64,000 nt of DNA from Calditrichota bacterium (GCA_013151735.1 JAADHR010000073.1:1-64000), one strand, 5' to 3'; shown: positions 8,477 to 17,748, counted from the stretch's first letter. Numbers and translations are program-made. The notes: a model not told the origin generated them from the letters alone.

Positions 8477-8494
8477 TTCCCCGGAAAGGGGGAA
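8477..8494 (+). other. GC-rich hairpin in the fliL-fliM gap
   Basis: TTCCCC (8477-8482) and GGGGAA (8489-8494) form a 6-bp perfect stem with loop GGAAAG. It has no T-run, so intrinsic termination of the upstream operon is not clearly supported. Confidence 0.35.
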
Positions 8495-8623
8495 AACACT
8501 ACCCAGCACTCGGTAATAAATTCCTCCTTTTCATGCCATCCAATTTGGTACCCCTTTTGGACACAATACACTAACATAATAATAATCAATTAAATAACGA
8601 CTGAAATACATTGTTTTTTTCTC

Positions 8624-8638
8624 TGGTACAATATTTGT
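8624..8638 (+). promoter_or_regulatory. candidate promoter before fliM
   Basis: TGG-TACAAT (8624-8632) fits an extended -10 sigma-70 promoter (TGn-TATAAT with one change). The same stretch read as TGGTAC-N5-TTGT (8624-8638) also resembles a degenerate sigma-54 site, but the critical -12 GC is GT. Either way it suggests a new transcription start for the fliM-fliA genes. Confidence 0.3.
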
Positions 8639-8666
8639 GAAATAAGGAGAAAGAAAAAAACAAAAA

Positions 8667-9644
8667 GTGAGAAAAATCGTGGCACAAAAACTTTCACAAA
8701 AAGAGATTGATCAGCTTTTGAATTCCATACCGATCGCCGGAAAAGAGAATGGGGCATCCAACATAATGACGGATTTTTCAATTAAGCCTTACGATTTTAA
8801 AAATCCCGATCAACTGTCCAAAAGCGCCCGGCGCACATTGGAGCGCATTCACTATACATTTGCCAAATATCTCAGCCAGTTTTTGAATGATCATCTCCGG
8901 ATGAACGTCCAGGTGAACTATATTTCCAACGCTCACATGTCGGATACGGAGTACCTGGAATCCCTGCCTAATCCCAGTTGTTTATACACCTTTCCCGTGG
9001 AAAAATATGAAAAGAACATCCTTTTTGAGATTCAGCCTCAATTGATTTATTTCCTTGTGGATCGCGTGCTGGGGGGGCCAGGCAAACTGCTTGAAATCAA
9101 CAGGGAACTGACGGCCATTGAGCAGCGAATCATGGAACGGCTGCTCAAAAAATTGATCACGCAGTTCCAATCCGCCTGGTCGGTTGTTGAGGATATTTCA
9201 ATGGATGTGGGTAATTATTACAGCAATCCCAATTTTGTTCAGCTGGCCGATTCCGGCGAATCGGTGGTTTCCATCTCTTTGGAAGTCAATTTCGCCCAGA
9301 ATGTGGCTCTGTTCAACGTGGCCTATCCCTATTATCTTATTGATCGGCTGCTGGAGAAGGTTGAAAATGAACAGGTGGAAATATCCCAGGTCAATTCAAT
9401 AGACGAGAGGCGCATTCTCAAAAGGAATCTTGAAAAGACCCATGTGCCGATTTCTGTTAATCTGGGAGAAACACGGCTTTCTTTTCAGGAGCTCATGAAT
9501 CTCAGGGAGGGAGACGTTCTTTTTTTGGATCAAAAAACAACGGATCTGCTTCCTTTATATGTGGGGACGAAAGCAAAATTCTTGGGTAAGGCAGGGATTA
9601 TGAAAAAACGATTGGCATTTAAGGTGATGAAACAAGCACGGTAG
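8667..9644 (+). CDS. fliM: flagellar motor switch protein FliM
   Basis: FliM is the C-ring protein that binds CheY-P and sets rotation direction. The CheY-binding N-terminal motif reads LSQKEIDQLL. The middle CheC-like domain and the C-terminal SpoA/FliN-like domain (ISVNLGETRLSFQELMNL) follow in the usual order. At 325 residues it is normal. The start is uncertain: GTG at 8667 is nearest to the AAGGAGA at 8644-8650, but a second GTG at 8679 would give the more typical MAQKLSQKEI beginning. Confidence 0.94.
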   Translation: MRKIVAQKLSQKEIDQLLNSIPIAGKENGASNIMTDFSIKPYDFKNPDQLSKSARRTLERIHYTFAKYLSQFLNDHLRMNVQVNYISNAHMSDTEYLESLPNPSCLYTFPVEKYEKNILFEIQPQLIYFLVDRVLGGPGKLLEINRELTAIEQRIMERLLKKLITQFQSAWSVVEDISMDVGNYYSNPNFVQLADSGESVVSISLEVNFAQNVALFNVAYPYYLIDRLLEKVENEQVEISQVNSIDERRILKRNLEKTHVPISVNLGETRLSFQELMNLREGDVLFLDQKTTDLLPLYVGTKAKFLGKAGIMKKRLAFKVMKQAR

Positions 9645-9657
9645 ATGGAGAGGGTAC

Positions 9658-10104
9658 ATGGCTAAAGAAGATGAAACAATTCAGGAAGAAGTGCACGGCG
9701 ATCAGCCGGTTCAAGCGGCAGCCGAAACAGCCGAAACATCGGAAGGCGATTCGACAATGGTGTTGAATGATCAAGAGGAGCTGCCCTCAGTGGAGGCCGC
9801 CCCGTTCCAGAATATGGAAAACGAAGAGGTCCCCGGCAACAGTGTGAATTCTTTGGAAATCCTTTTCGATCTGGAACTGCCCGTATCGGTTGAGCTGGCC
9901 CGCAAAAATGTATTGATTAGCGATATCTTGCAATTGGGCGAAGGATCGATTCTGGAATTCGATAAAATGGCCGGTGAGCCGGTTGACCTTCTGGTGAACA
10001 GTAAAAAAATTGCTGAAGGGGAAGTCGTTGTTATTGACGATCGATTTGGTATTCGAATAACCAACCTTCTGGATCCGTCTGAGCGTGTAAAGGGGCTGCA
10101 ATAG
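9658..10104 (+). CDS. fliN: flagellar motor switch protein FliN
   Basis: FliN completes the C-ring and docks the export ATPase complex. The C-terminal SpoA domain is clear (residues ~65-145, LPVSVELARKNVLISDIL and VVVIDDRFGIRITNLL). The first ~60 residues are an acidic extension rich in Glu/Ala, longer than in short FliN proteins but without a CheC domain, so FliN rather than FliY. A purine-rich GGAGAGGG site precedes the ATG. It lies 13 bases after fliM. Confidence 0.94.
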   Translation: MAKEDETIQEEVHGDQPVQAAAETAETSEGDSTMVLNDQEELPSVEAAPFQNMENEEVPGNSVNSLEILFDLELPVSVELARKNVLISDILQLGEGSILEFDKMAGEPVDLLVNSKKIAEGEVVVIDDRFGIRITNLLDPSERVKGLQ

Positions 10105-10107
10105 AAA

Positions 10108-10590
10108 ATGAAAAAACACTATTCAAAAAAGAAGATTTGGCTGACAACGGGACTCACCGCCCTGTTTATGGGAATGTTTTTTTTGAATCTGGTTCTGGGG
10201 CGCAGCCTTCGAACAAGTGAAGACAAGTCGGGGATTTCCCTGACAGCACAGTTTATTAAATTGTTTCTTGTCTTCGGAATTATTGTGCTGTTGATTTACG
10301 GGACAATCTGGTTCCTGAACAAATTCATTTACCGCCGCGGAAACGGTTCGTCACTTTCCCACGTAACGGTTCTAAGTACAACATTGCTGGCCCCCAAAAA
10401 ATTCATCTATTTGGTAGAGGTTTTTGACCGGCTTCTGGTGTTGGGCGTGACAGAGAGTCAGATTTCAAATCTTACGGAAATTAGCGATCCGGAAATTCTA
10501 AAGACTCTGAAAAATGCCGGTCCTCCCCAAAATAAAAAATCCGGAAATCTGTTTCAGTCCCAACTGGAAGGATTTTTAAAAAAACCATGA
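10108..10590 (+). CDS. fliO: flagellar biosynthetic protein FliO
   Basis: FliO is a scaffold needed to assemble the FliP pore complex. It has two hydrophobic segments (residues ~12-30, then ~47-68 FGIIVLLIYGTIWFLN) and the cytoplasmic FliO motif LAPKKFIYLVEVFDRLLVLGV (shown here as KKFIYLVEVFDRLLVLGV, residues ~95-112). Length 160 is typical. The stop overlaps the fliP start (ATGA), which supports translational coupling and the assignment. Confidence 0.9.
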   Translation: MKKHYSKKKIWLTTGLTALFMGMFFLNLVLGRSLRTSEDKSGISLTAQFIKLFLVFGIIVLLIYGTIWFLNKFIYRRGNGSSLSHVTVLSTTLLAPKKFIYLVEVFDRLLVLGVTESQISNLTEISDPEILKTLKNAGPPQNKKSGNLFQSQLEGFLKKP

Positions 10591-11354
10591 AGATGAATCG
10601 ACGAATCACCCTGATACTATTTGCTCTGGCCATTCTATTGCTCGGAGCCGTGCTGTTTCCGACGGGAGCGCAGGCTCAGCCGTTTCCAAAATTGTCATTG
10701 AGCGTGGGCAGCGGCAAGGCACCAAATGATCTGGCAGTAACCATTGAAATTCTGCTGCTGCTAACCATTCTTTCGCTGGCACCGGCCATTTTAATTCTCA
10801 CAACAGCCTTTACGCGGATCATTGTGGTACTGCATTTTTTACGCCAGGCACTGGGACTGCAGCAAATGCCGCCCAACCAACTGCTTATCGGATTGGCCTT
10901 ATTTTTGACGTACTTCATCATGCAGCCCGTTTTTTCGGATGTGAACCAGAATGCCCTGCAGCCCTATTTGCAGAAGAAAATCTCCTACGAGGTTGCCCTC
11001 AAACGGGGACAAGAACCCCTGCGCCGGTTTATGCTTCGGCAGACCCGCGAAAAAGATTTAGCCCTTTTTATGAGCTTAGACAAAGGCCCCAAACCCAAAA
11101 ACCAGATGGACGTGCCCATTTTTAAAATTATTCCGGCCTTTGTAATTAGCGAATTACGCCTGGCCTTTGAAATTGGTTTTCTGCTGTATATTCCCTTTTT
11201 AGTAATTGACCTGGTGGTTGCCAGCGTGCTGATGAGCATGGGGATGCTCATGCTGCCGCCGGTAATGATTTCACTCCCCTTTAAAATTCTGTTATTTGTT
11301 TTGGTCGACGGGTGGTATCTCATTATCGGGTCTGTAGTGAAAAGTTTTATGTGA
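10587..11354 (+). CDS. fliP: flagellar export gate protein FliP
   Basis: FliP builds the core of the flagellar type III export pore. It has an N-terminal signal-like segment (residues ~7-30, ending near GAQAQ) and further membrane segments. Family motifs are visible: FTRIIVVLHFLRQALGLQQ and, near the C-terminus, MSMGMLMLPPVMISLPFKI. Length 255 is normal. It overlaps fliO by 4 bases and is followed by fliQ after 11 bases. Confidence 0.97.
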   Translation: MKMNRRITLILFALAILLLGAVLFPTGAQAQPFPKLSLSVGSGKAPNDLAVTIEILLLLTILSLAPAILILTTAFTRIIVVLHFLRQALGLQQMPPNQLLIGLALFLTYFIMQPVFSDVNQNALQPYLQKKISYEVALKRGQEPLRRFMLRQTREKDLALFMSLDKGPKPKNQMDVPIFKIIPAFVISELRLAFEIGFLLYIPFLVIDLVVASVLMSMGMLMLPPVMISLPFKILLFVLVDGWYLIIGSVVKSFM

Positions 11355-11365
11355 CGGGAGAGACA

Positions 11366-11635
11366 ATGACGGAACAATTTGTATTGCACCTTGGCAAACA
11401 GGCCATGATGACAACCTTGCTTTTATCGGCGCCCATGCTTTTGTCGGGGCTTATTGTGGGTCTGGCCATCGGAATTTTTCAGGCCGTCACACAAATCAAT
11501 GAAATGACCCTGACATTTATTCCTAAAATTCTTGTGGTCGTAGTTGTTTTTCTGATCTTTATGCCTTGGATGATGCACATCCTCCTTAATTTTACAACCA
11601 GTATTTTTAACAATATTTCGCTCTTAACGCATTAG
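11366..11635 (+). CDS. fliQ: flagellar export gate protein FliQ
   Basis: A small two-helix membrane subunit of the export gate. The protein from the ATG at 11366 is 89 residues, the standard size, starting MTEQFVLHLGKQAM. Conserved pieces are GLIVGLAIGIFQAVTQINE and TLTFIPKILVV. The frame is open further upstream into fliP, but 11366 is preceded by GGGAGAGAC and matches the family start. Confidence 0.96.
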   Translation: MTEQFVLHLGKQAMMTTLLLSAPMLLSGLIVGLAIGIFQAVTQINEMTLTFIPKILVVVVVFLIFMPWMMHILLNFTTSIFNNISLLTH

Positions 11636-11654
11636 ATTCTTGCTGCCCAAAGTC

Positions 11655-11741
11655 GGTAAAAAATGCAGACAATCGGGCACCAGTCAAAACGGGCAAAACA
11701 TGGTGTCAAATCTGCCTTCGGCAGGCCGTTTTGCCTTTACC
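11655..11741 (+). ncRNA. structured gap before fliR
   Basis: In the 123-base gap between fliQ and fliR there are nested stems. GGTAAA (11655-11660) pairs with TTTACC (11736-11741), GGCAAAAC (11692-11699) with GTTTTGCC (11728-11735), and CTGCC (11712-11716) with GGCAG (11720-11724) around a TTC loop. The 3' halves of the two outer stems are directly adjacent. The structure ends 17 bases before the fliR start. Function is unknown; translation control of fliR is one possibility. Confidence 0.45.
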
Positions 11742-11758
11742 AATATGGGAAGATTTTT

Positions 11759-12532
11759 ATGAACCAGTTTGGTTTTTCTGTCCAGGAAATACAAGTTTTT
11801 CTGCTTATTTTTGTGCGGGTAGCGGCCATGATGGCTGTTCTGCCCATCTTTGGTGATCAGGCTGTTCCGGTGATGGTTCGTCTGGGACTGTCTTTTTTCC
11901 TGGCTGTGATTATTTATCCCATTGTTCCCAAATCATCCCTGATGACGCAGGGAGTTTCAGAATTCTTTTTTCAATTGTCACAGATGTTTTTCACGGGATT
12001 ATTTATTGGCTTTTTTGGAATCGTTTTTTTCGGGGCCATTCAACTGGCAGGAGAAATCGCCGGTTTCCAGATGGGGTTTGCCATCGTCAGCGTTTTGGAT
12101 CCGATGTCCCGAATTCAGATGTCCATTATTGCCCAGTTTCAGAATTTCATGGCCATTCTTATTTTTCTATTATTGAATGGTCATCACTTGATGATTCGCG
12201 GAATCGTGGAAAGTTTTCAATACATCCCATTACTGGGCGCCACATGGTCGGGTAATCTGGGCCAGATATTAATTCAGATGACCGGGCACATGTTCGTGAT
12301 CGCGGTTAAAATCAGTGCACCGGTTTTTGTCACACTTCTCCTCACCAATGTGGGGCTGGGGATTGTGGCCCGCACGCTTCCCCAAATGAATGTGTTTATT
12401 GTGGGATTTCCCCTGCAAATCGGCATTGGTTTGGCCACGCTTGCGCTTTCGGTCCCCCTGTTTTTTTATGTTTTTGAAAAATACTTTGTGCAGTTTGGCA
12501 CAAACTGGATACGAATGATTCGCTTGTTTTAA
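11759..12532 (+). CDS. fliR: flagellar export gate protein FliR
   Basis: FliR is the third subunit of the FliPQR export pore. From the ATG at 11759 the protein is 257 residues, the family size, with six hydrophobic segments. Typical motifs are VQEIQVFLLIFVRVAAMM at the N-terminus and GFQMGFAIVSVLDP (~residue 105). The frame stays open to 11663, but that extension would be charged, unlike the family, and covers the stem structures above. GGGAAG lies 7 bases before the chosen ATG. Confidence 0.95.
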   Translation: MNQFGFSVQEIQVFLLIFVRVAAMMAVLPIFGDQAVPVMVRLGLSFFLAVIIYPIVPKSSLMTQGVSEFFFQLSQMFFTGLFIGFFGIVFFGAIQLAGEIAGFQMGFAIVSVLDPMSRIQMSIIAQFQNFMAILIFLLLNGHHLMIRGIVESFQYIPLLGATWSGNLGQILIQMTGHMFVIAVKISAPVFVTLLLTNVGLGIVARTLPQMNVFIVGFPLQIGIGLATLALSVPLFFYVFEKYFVQFGTNWIRMIRLF

Positions 12533-12604
12533 TTGAAGGTGATCTCCCGCAATTTTGGAAGGAAACAACCCGGCAACACACTAACGGAGTAATTTGAAGA
12601 CATT

Positions 12605-13672
12605 ATGGCTGATCAAAGCTCAGACAAAACCGAACAACCGACACCCAAGCGTCTTGAAGACGCACGCAAAAAAGGGAATGTTGCCAAAAGCATGGAAATC
12701 AATTCGGCGTTCATCCTGCTGACAGGGACGCTTACGTTGTTTTTTATTTCCGGGTATATGTTTCAAAATTTCTCGATGTTTATGCGTCATGTTTTCGGGG
12801 ATTTAATGACTTACCAGATTGCCCAGGATTCCATTCGAGCTTATGCCACTTCCCTGATCGCCATTTCCCTGAAATTAATGGCCCCGTTGATGCTGGCGAT
12901 TCTGGTTATTGGTGTTCTTTCAAATGTGGGACAGGTCGGGTTCCTGTTTACGCTGGAACCGGTCATTCCAAATCCCGAAAAAATTGATCCCATTAAGGGA
13001 TTCCAAAGAATATTTTCCATGCGTTCGGTTGAGGAATTGGTCAAGGGTGTTTTAAAAATCGCGATTATTGGTTATGTGATGTATCGGGTGATCAAAGGAC
13101 ACTACAACGACTATTTTCTGCTGATGGATCAGGGAACCGGACAGATCATTTCCTTTATGATGAAGGTGATTTTTCAGATGGCCATCTGGGCCTCGCTGAT
13201 CTTGGTGGTTTTGGCGGTTGCGGATTTTGCCTTCCAGAAGTGGAATTACATGAAAGACATGCGGATGACGAAGCAGGAAGTAAAAGAAGAGATGAAAGAG
13301 TATGAGGGAGATCCGCAGGTAAAGGGACACATCAGAAGCTTGCAAAGGGAAATGGCCCGAAAACGGATGATGTCCGATGTGCCCAAAGCCGATGTGGTTA
13401 TTACCAACCCAACCCACTACGCAGTGGCGCTTAAGTACGAGCCGGACGGAATGGATGCCCCCCGCGTGTTGGCCAAAGGCAGCCGGAAACTGGCCCTGAA
13501 AATTAAGGAAATTGCCAAAGAAAATGGCGTCCCGATTGTTGAGGACCCGCCGCTGGCCAGGGCGTTGTTCAAATCGACCGAAGTCGGAATGGAAATTCCC
13601 ATTGACCTGTTTCAGAGTGTGGCTGAGGTGCTGGCGTACATTTATCGATTGAAAGGGAAACAGCTCGCATGA
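12605..13672 (+). CDS. flhB: flagellar export switch protein FlhB
   Basis: FlhB sets export specificity after self-cleavage. Four membrane segments occupy residues ~25-215. The cytoplasmic domain has the autocleavage motif N268-P-T-H271 followed by YAVALKYE, almost at the E. coli position. Start motif DKTEQPTPKRLEDARKKGN is classic. Length 355 is normal. The stop overlaps the flhA start (ATGATGA). A second, free-standing FlhB C-domain gene occurs at 27265. Confidence 0.98.
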   Translation: MADQSSDKTEQPTPKRLEDARKKGNVAKSMEINSAFILLTGTLTLFFISGYMFQNFSMFMRHVFGDLMTYQIAQDSIRAYATSLIAISLKLMAPLMLAILVIGVLSNVGQVGFLFTLEPVIPNPEKIDPIKGFQRIFSMRSVEELVKGVLKIAIIGYVMYRVIKGHYNDYFLLMDQGTGQIISFMMKVIFQMAIWASLILVVLAVADFAFQKWNYMKDMRMTKQEVKEEMKEYEGDPQVKGHIRSLQREMARKRMMSDVPKADVVITNPTHYAVALKYEPDGMDAPRVLAKGSRKLALKIKEIAKENGVPIVEDPPLARALFKSTEVGMEIPIDLFQSVAEVLAYIYRLKGKQLA

Positions 13673-15747
13673 TGACCGCCGAACTAAATCGACCCAATAT
13701 CCTGCAGCGGATACTTCAACAAAGCGACATCGGACTTGCCATTGGCGTGATTATGATCCTCACGATCATGATCCTTCCCATGCCGACAGGCATGCTGGAC
13801 CTGTTTCTTGTGATCAACATCAGCATCAGCCTTACGGTGCTTATGGTTTCGATGTATCTGAATGAGCCGGTGGAATTCTCGGTTTTTCCGGGATTACTGC
13901 TGGTCATGACCCTGTACCGGTTGTCCCTTAACATTGCCTCCACGCGCTTGATTTTGGGGGATGCCTATGCCGGAAAGGTCATTGCGGCCTTTGGAAATTT
14001 TGTGGTCAAGGGGAACTATATCGTCGGATTTGTGATTTTCCTCATTTTGGTGGTCATTCAGTTTGTGGTGATCACGAAGGGCGCCGGCCGGATTGCTGAA
14101 GTGGCGGCTCGCTTTACATTGGACGCCATGCCCGGAAAGCAGATGGCCATCGATGCTGATCTGAATGCGGGTCTGATTGACGATGGCGAGGCCAGAGAAC
14201 GCCGGAAAAAAATTGCTCAGGAGGCCGATTTTTATGGGGCTATGGACGGGGCATCGAAATTCGTCCGGGGAGATGCCATTGCCGGACTGATTATTACGTC
14301 GATTAATATTCTGGGCGGTTTTGTGATTGGCGTTCTGCAGAAGGGAATGTCGCTGGGCGACGCCGTTCACACCTACACGCTTCTGACGGTTGGCGACGGA
14401 CTGGTATCTCAAATTCCTGCACTCATCCTTTCGACCTCCGCCGGCATCGTAGTTACACGGGCTGCTTCGGAGGAAAATCTGGGCCACGATATCAGCCACC
14501 AGCTATTGGGGAAACCCCGGGCCTTGTATGTGGTTTCCGGTGCCTTGCTTATTTTTGGATTTGCACCGGGTTTACCCACGCTCCCGTTTTTTATCCTATC
14601 CGGTGTGGCTTTTGTTGTGGCCAAAACCGCCGAAAGCCTCGAGAAACGTGCGGCTCTGGAAGAAACAATTGCCGAACAGGAAGAAGCGGTTGAGTCCGAT
14701 GACACTCTGGAAAATTACCTCCAGGTTGACCCGCTGGAAATCGAAATTGGCTACGGTCTGATTCCTTTGGTAGATGAAGAACAGGGCGGTGATTTGCTGA
14801 ATCGCATTACAACCATTCGAAAACAATTGGCCATTGAATTGGGTGTGGTCATTCCGCCGATCCGCATCCGGGATAATATCAGCCTGAAACCGGATGAATA
14901 CGTGGTCAAAATTCGGGGAGCCGACATTGCCAAAGGAGAACTCCTGACCAGCCGCCTGCTGGCTCTTGCCGCCGATGAGAATGGCTCGAATCTGGAGGGA
15001 ATCCCCACGCGCGATCCCGCCTTCGGATTGCCTGCGTATTGGATTCCGGATAAACTTAAAGAAAAGGCTGAAACCATGGGCTTTACCGTTGTGGAACCGG
15101 TGGCCGTTCTGGCCACTCATCTTAAGGAAATTCTGAAGCAAAATGCCCATTTGGTCTTGAGTCGTGAGGATGTTCACGAACTGATCGAAACCGTCAAAAA
15201 GGAGTCTCCAACTGTGGTTGAGGAATTGATACCCAATTTATTGAATATTGGCCAGATTCAAAAAGTACTTCAGAATCTGCTTCGGGAGCAGGTGCCCATT
15301 CGCGATATGGTTACGATTCTGGAAACACTGGCCGATTACGCCGGAACCACCAAGGATCCGGATATTCTGACCGAGTACGTTCGAAATGCCCTGTCAAAAA
15401 TCATTTACAAGAATTATCTTGCCGAGGACGGCAGAATGTACGGGATGATGTTGGACCCCCAGCTGGAAAATGTTCTGGTGGACAATTTAAATCAAAATAA
15501 GGGTGCGGGTTTGAATTTGTCCCCGGATATTTTGAAGTCACTTTTTCAGCAGATCAAAGCCGGTACGGATAAAATGACCGAGGACGGCTTTACTCCGCTG
15601 ATCCTGGCGTCTCCGATGATTCGATCCAGTTTTAAACGGCTCATTGAAATGGCGTTTCCTCAGGTTGCCGTTCTGTCGTACAATGAAATTCCTGCAGATG
15701 TGGAAATTCAAACAATAGGAATAATTGGGTTGCAAAATGAAAATTAA
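13669..15747 (+). CDS. flhA: flagellar export gate protein FlhA
   Basis: FlhA is the large export gate that receives chaperone-substrate complexes. Membrane segments occupy the first ~320 residues, with the FHIPEP-family signature RFTLDAMPGKQMAIDADLN (residues ~144-162) and GDGLVSQIPALILSTSAGI. The C-terminal cytoplasmic domain starts around residue 350. Length 692 is standard. ATG codons at 13669 and 13672 both overlap the flhB stop. Confidence 0.98.
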   Translation: MMTAELNRPNILQRILQQSDIGLAIGVIMILTIMILPMPTGMLDLFLVINISISLTVLMVSMYLNEPVEFSVFPGLLLVMTLYRLSLNIASTRLILGDAYAGKVIAAFGNFVVKGNYIVGFVIFLILVVIQFVVITKGAGRIAEVAARFTLDAMPGKQMAIDADLNAGLIDDGEARERRKKIAQEADFYGAMDGASKFVRGDAIAGLIITSINILGGFVIGVLQKGMSLGDAVHTYTLLTVGDGLVSQIPALILSTSAGIVVTRAASEENLGHDISHQLLGKPRALYVVSGALLIFGFAPGLPTLPFFILSGVAFVVAKTAESLEKRAALEETIAEQEEAVESDDTLENYLQVDPLEIEIGYGLIPLVDEEQGGDLLNRITTIRKQLAIELGVVIPPIRIRDNISLKPDEYVVKIRGADIAKGELLTSRLLALAADENGSNLEGIPTRDPAFGLPAYWIPDKLKEKAETMGFTVVEPVAVLATHLKEILKQNAHLVLSREDVHELIETVKKESPTVVEELIPNLLNIGQIQKVLQNLLREQVPIRDMVTILETLADYAGTTKDPDILTEYVRNALSKIIYKNYLAEDGRMYGMMLDPQLENVLVDNLNQNKGAGLNLSPDILKSLFQQIKAGTDKMTEDGFTPLILASPMIRSSFKRLIEMAFPQVAVLSYNEIPADVEIQTIGIIGLQNEN

Positions 15748-16900
15748 GAAATTCCGTGCACAGACAATGAATGAGGCCTTTAAAAAAATTAAGGCCGAAC
15801 TGGGATCCGATGCCGTTATTCTGAATGTTCAGGAACAGAAAAAAACAGGGGCATTCGGAGTCGTCCAGGCCCGTTTTCTGGAGGTTACGGCCGCCGTCGA
15901 TGAGAAGCCCATCCGGCATTCCGGGACTCCATTGCGGTCAAAAGAAACAGATGACGTCTTTCAGACGTATTCCCGCCCCAAAGGACGCTCCAACACATCC
16001 ACCCAATATGGAGCGATTGAAAAGCTTCAAAAGGAGTTGGAGGATCTGCGGTCGAAATACGAGCAGCTGCACACGCACTTTGGAACGGATTTTCGTTCGG
16101 AACAGGTGCCGCCGCACTTGGCGGATGCCTACCGGGTTCTTTTGGAATCGGGTGTCGATGAAACACTGGCGCGCTCACTTTTAAGACGTGTGGCGGATGA
16201 AATCCCAAGGGGTGAGACCACACGGGCCGTGCTCGATCGGGTGTTGCTGCAACACATGAGCCGCCTCATCCCTGAAACGGATGTTTCGCTGAAGCCATCT
16301 AACCGGCCGCGGGTGGTTGCATTAATTGGCCCCACGGGCGTGGGGAAAACAACAACCATCGCAAAACTGGCTGCCACGGACGCTATTTTTCATCATAAAA
16401 AGGTCGGACTTCTGTCGATGGATACGTACCGAATTGCGGCCATCGACCAGCTGCGCGTTTTTGCTGATTTGTCCAAAATACCAATGGAAGTAGCCTACAC
16501 CCCGGACGATATGAGCCGGGCTCTGCGGAAATTTGATGACAAGGATGTCCTTTACATCGATACCCCGGGACGCAGCCCCCGGGACGGCCGGGGAATTCGG
16601 GAAATTCAGGACTATTTGGCCGCCGTTCAGCCGGATGAGGTGCACCTGACGGTGAATCTGTCCACACGATCAGAAGACCTTTTGGATACCCTGAAACGAT
16701 TTCAGATGATTCCATCCAACCGAATGATCTTTAGCAAACTGGATGAAACAGACCGTTATGGAAATATGTTGACCGTGCTTAAGCAGTACCGGCTTCCTGT
16801 CTCGTTTGTTACGTTTGGTCAGGATGTGCCGAAAACCTTTCAGCCGGCAACACCATCATTTTTGAGCCGACTCATTTTAGGAATGGAGACACTTGGATGA
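15737..16900 (+). CDS. flhF: flagellar SRP-type GTPase FlhF
   Basis: FlhF determines flagellar placement and number together with FlhG. The N-terminus has the family start MKIKKFRAQTMNEAF. The GTPase domain shows the P-loop GPTGVGKTTTIAKL (~residues 198-211), SMDTYRIAAIDQLR, a G3 motif DTPGR (D275; usually DTAGR) and SKLDETD (~333). The 387-residue length is normal. The ATG at 15737 overlaps flhA by 11 bases; an upstream GTG/TTG-type extension of four residues is less likely. Confidence 0.95.
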   Translation: MKIKKFRAQTMNEAFKKIKAELGSDAVILNVQEQKKTGAFGVVQARFLEVTAAVDEKPIRHSGTPLRSKETDDVFQTYSRPKGRSNTSTQYGAIEKLQKELEDLRSKYEQLHTHFGTDFRSEQVPPHLADAYRVLLESGVDETLARSLLRRVADEIPRGETTRAVLDRVLLQHMSRLIPETDVSLKPSNRPRVVALIGPTGVGKTTTIAKLAATDAIFHHKKVGLLSMDTYRIAAIDQLRVFADLSKIPMEVAYTPDDMSRALRKFDDKDVLYIDTPGRSPRDGRGIREIQDYLAAVQPDEVHLTVNLSTRSEDLLDTLKRFQMIPSNRMIFSKLDETDRYGNMLTVLKQYRLPVSFVTFGQDVPKTFQPATPSFLSRLILGMETLG

Positions 16901-17748
16901 GAGATCAAGCCTGGCAATTGCGGGAATTGGTTCCCGCCTACGAACTATTTCCCAAATCGAATATCCCCTTAAAAGCGAAACGCATTGCCGTTACCAGTGG
17001 AAAAGGAGGCGTAGGGAAAACAACCATTGCCCTGAATATGGGGATTTTACTGGCGGCAAACGGAATAAAAACCCTGCTGATTGATGGTGATGTCAATCTC
17101 TCCAATCTTCCGATTTTGTCGGGAACGGCTCCGGAATTGCACTTTGCCGATGTTCTTGAAAAAAAACTCAGCTTAATGGAAATTATTTATCCCTTCCGAA
17201 ATGATTTGTACATTCTGCCGTCTGGCCTGGGGTCCGTTGACCTTGTTGAGCAGGAGGAAAAATTTCTGGATCACATGCGGCATGAGTTCATGGATTTGGA
17301 TGCGTTTTTCGATGTGATTTTAATTGACACGGCCTCGGGCATTTCATCGACGGTCATGGGAGAAATCTTTTCGGCGGATGAGGTGTTTGTAATCACCACA
17401 CCGGAACCGTCGGCCATTGGGGATGCCTACGCTATTGTGAAAGTCCTCACTTTTTTTATGCCGGTTCTTTCGGTGCGCGTCTTATTCAATTGGGTAAAGA
17501 GCGAAAAACAGGGACAGGATTCCCACGAAAAATTTAACAGTATTACCGAAAAATTTCTGGGCAGGAGTGTACGCTATTTGGGGGCGCTTCCGTATGATGA
17601 GAATGTACGGAAGGCCGCCATGTCCCAGGTGCCGCAATTAATTCAATATCCGCGGTCAAAGTTTTCACGCCAGCTCAGACAAATTGTAACGGAATTAACC
17701 AATCCAAAAAATGAATTAATGTATGCACTCAATATACGGAAAAATTAA
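16897..17748 (+). CDS. flhG: MinD-like ATPase FlhG (FleN)
   Basis: FlhG is the ParA/MinD-type ATPase that limits flagellar number and stimulates FlhF. It has the deviant Walker A KGGVGKTTIALNMG (residues ~36-49), LLIDGDVNLSNLPI, and VILIDTASGISSTVM as Walker B/switch II. The N-terminal DQAWQLREL resembles the FlhF-activating DQAxxLR motif. Length 283 is usual. Start overlaps the flhF stop (ATGA). It precedes fliA, the standard flhF-flhG-fliA order. Confidence 0.95.
   Translation: MRDQAWQLRELVPAYELFPKSNIPLKAKRIAVTSGKGGVGKTTIALNMGILLAANGIKTLLIDGDVNLSNLPILSGTAPELHFADVLEKKLSLMEIIYPFRNDLYILPSGLGSVDLVEQEEKFLDHMRHEFMDLDAFFDVILIDTASGISSTVMGEIFSADEVFVITTPEPSAIGDAYAIVKVLTFFMPVLSVRVLFNWVKSEKQGQDSHEKFNSITEKFLGRSVRYLGALPYDENVRKAAMSQVPQLIQYPRSKFSRQLRQIVTELTNPKNELMYALNIRKN

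Larger units (their letters stand above)
8359..8666 (+). other. 308-base gap between fliL and fliM
   Basis: No open frame with coding character is present. It contains two hairpins: CCGGTT/AACCGG around 8430-8455 and TTCCCC/GGGGAA at 8477-8494. The 3' end becomes AT-rich with an extended -10-like promoter before fliM. I assign no gene. Confidence 0.5.

Noticed and set aside
13894-14499. 201-codon minus-strand frame opposite flhA
   Set aside because: His/Asn/Gln-rich shadow composition, no family resemblance, and flhA is certain on the + strand.
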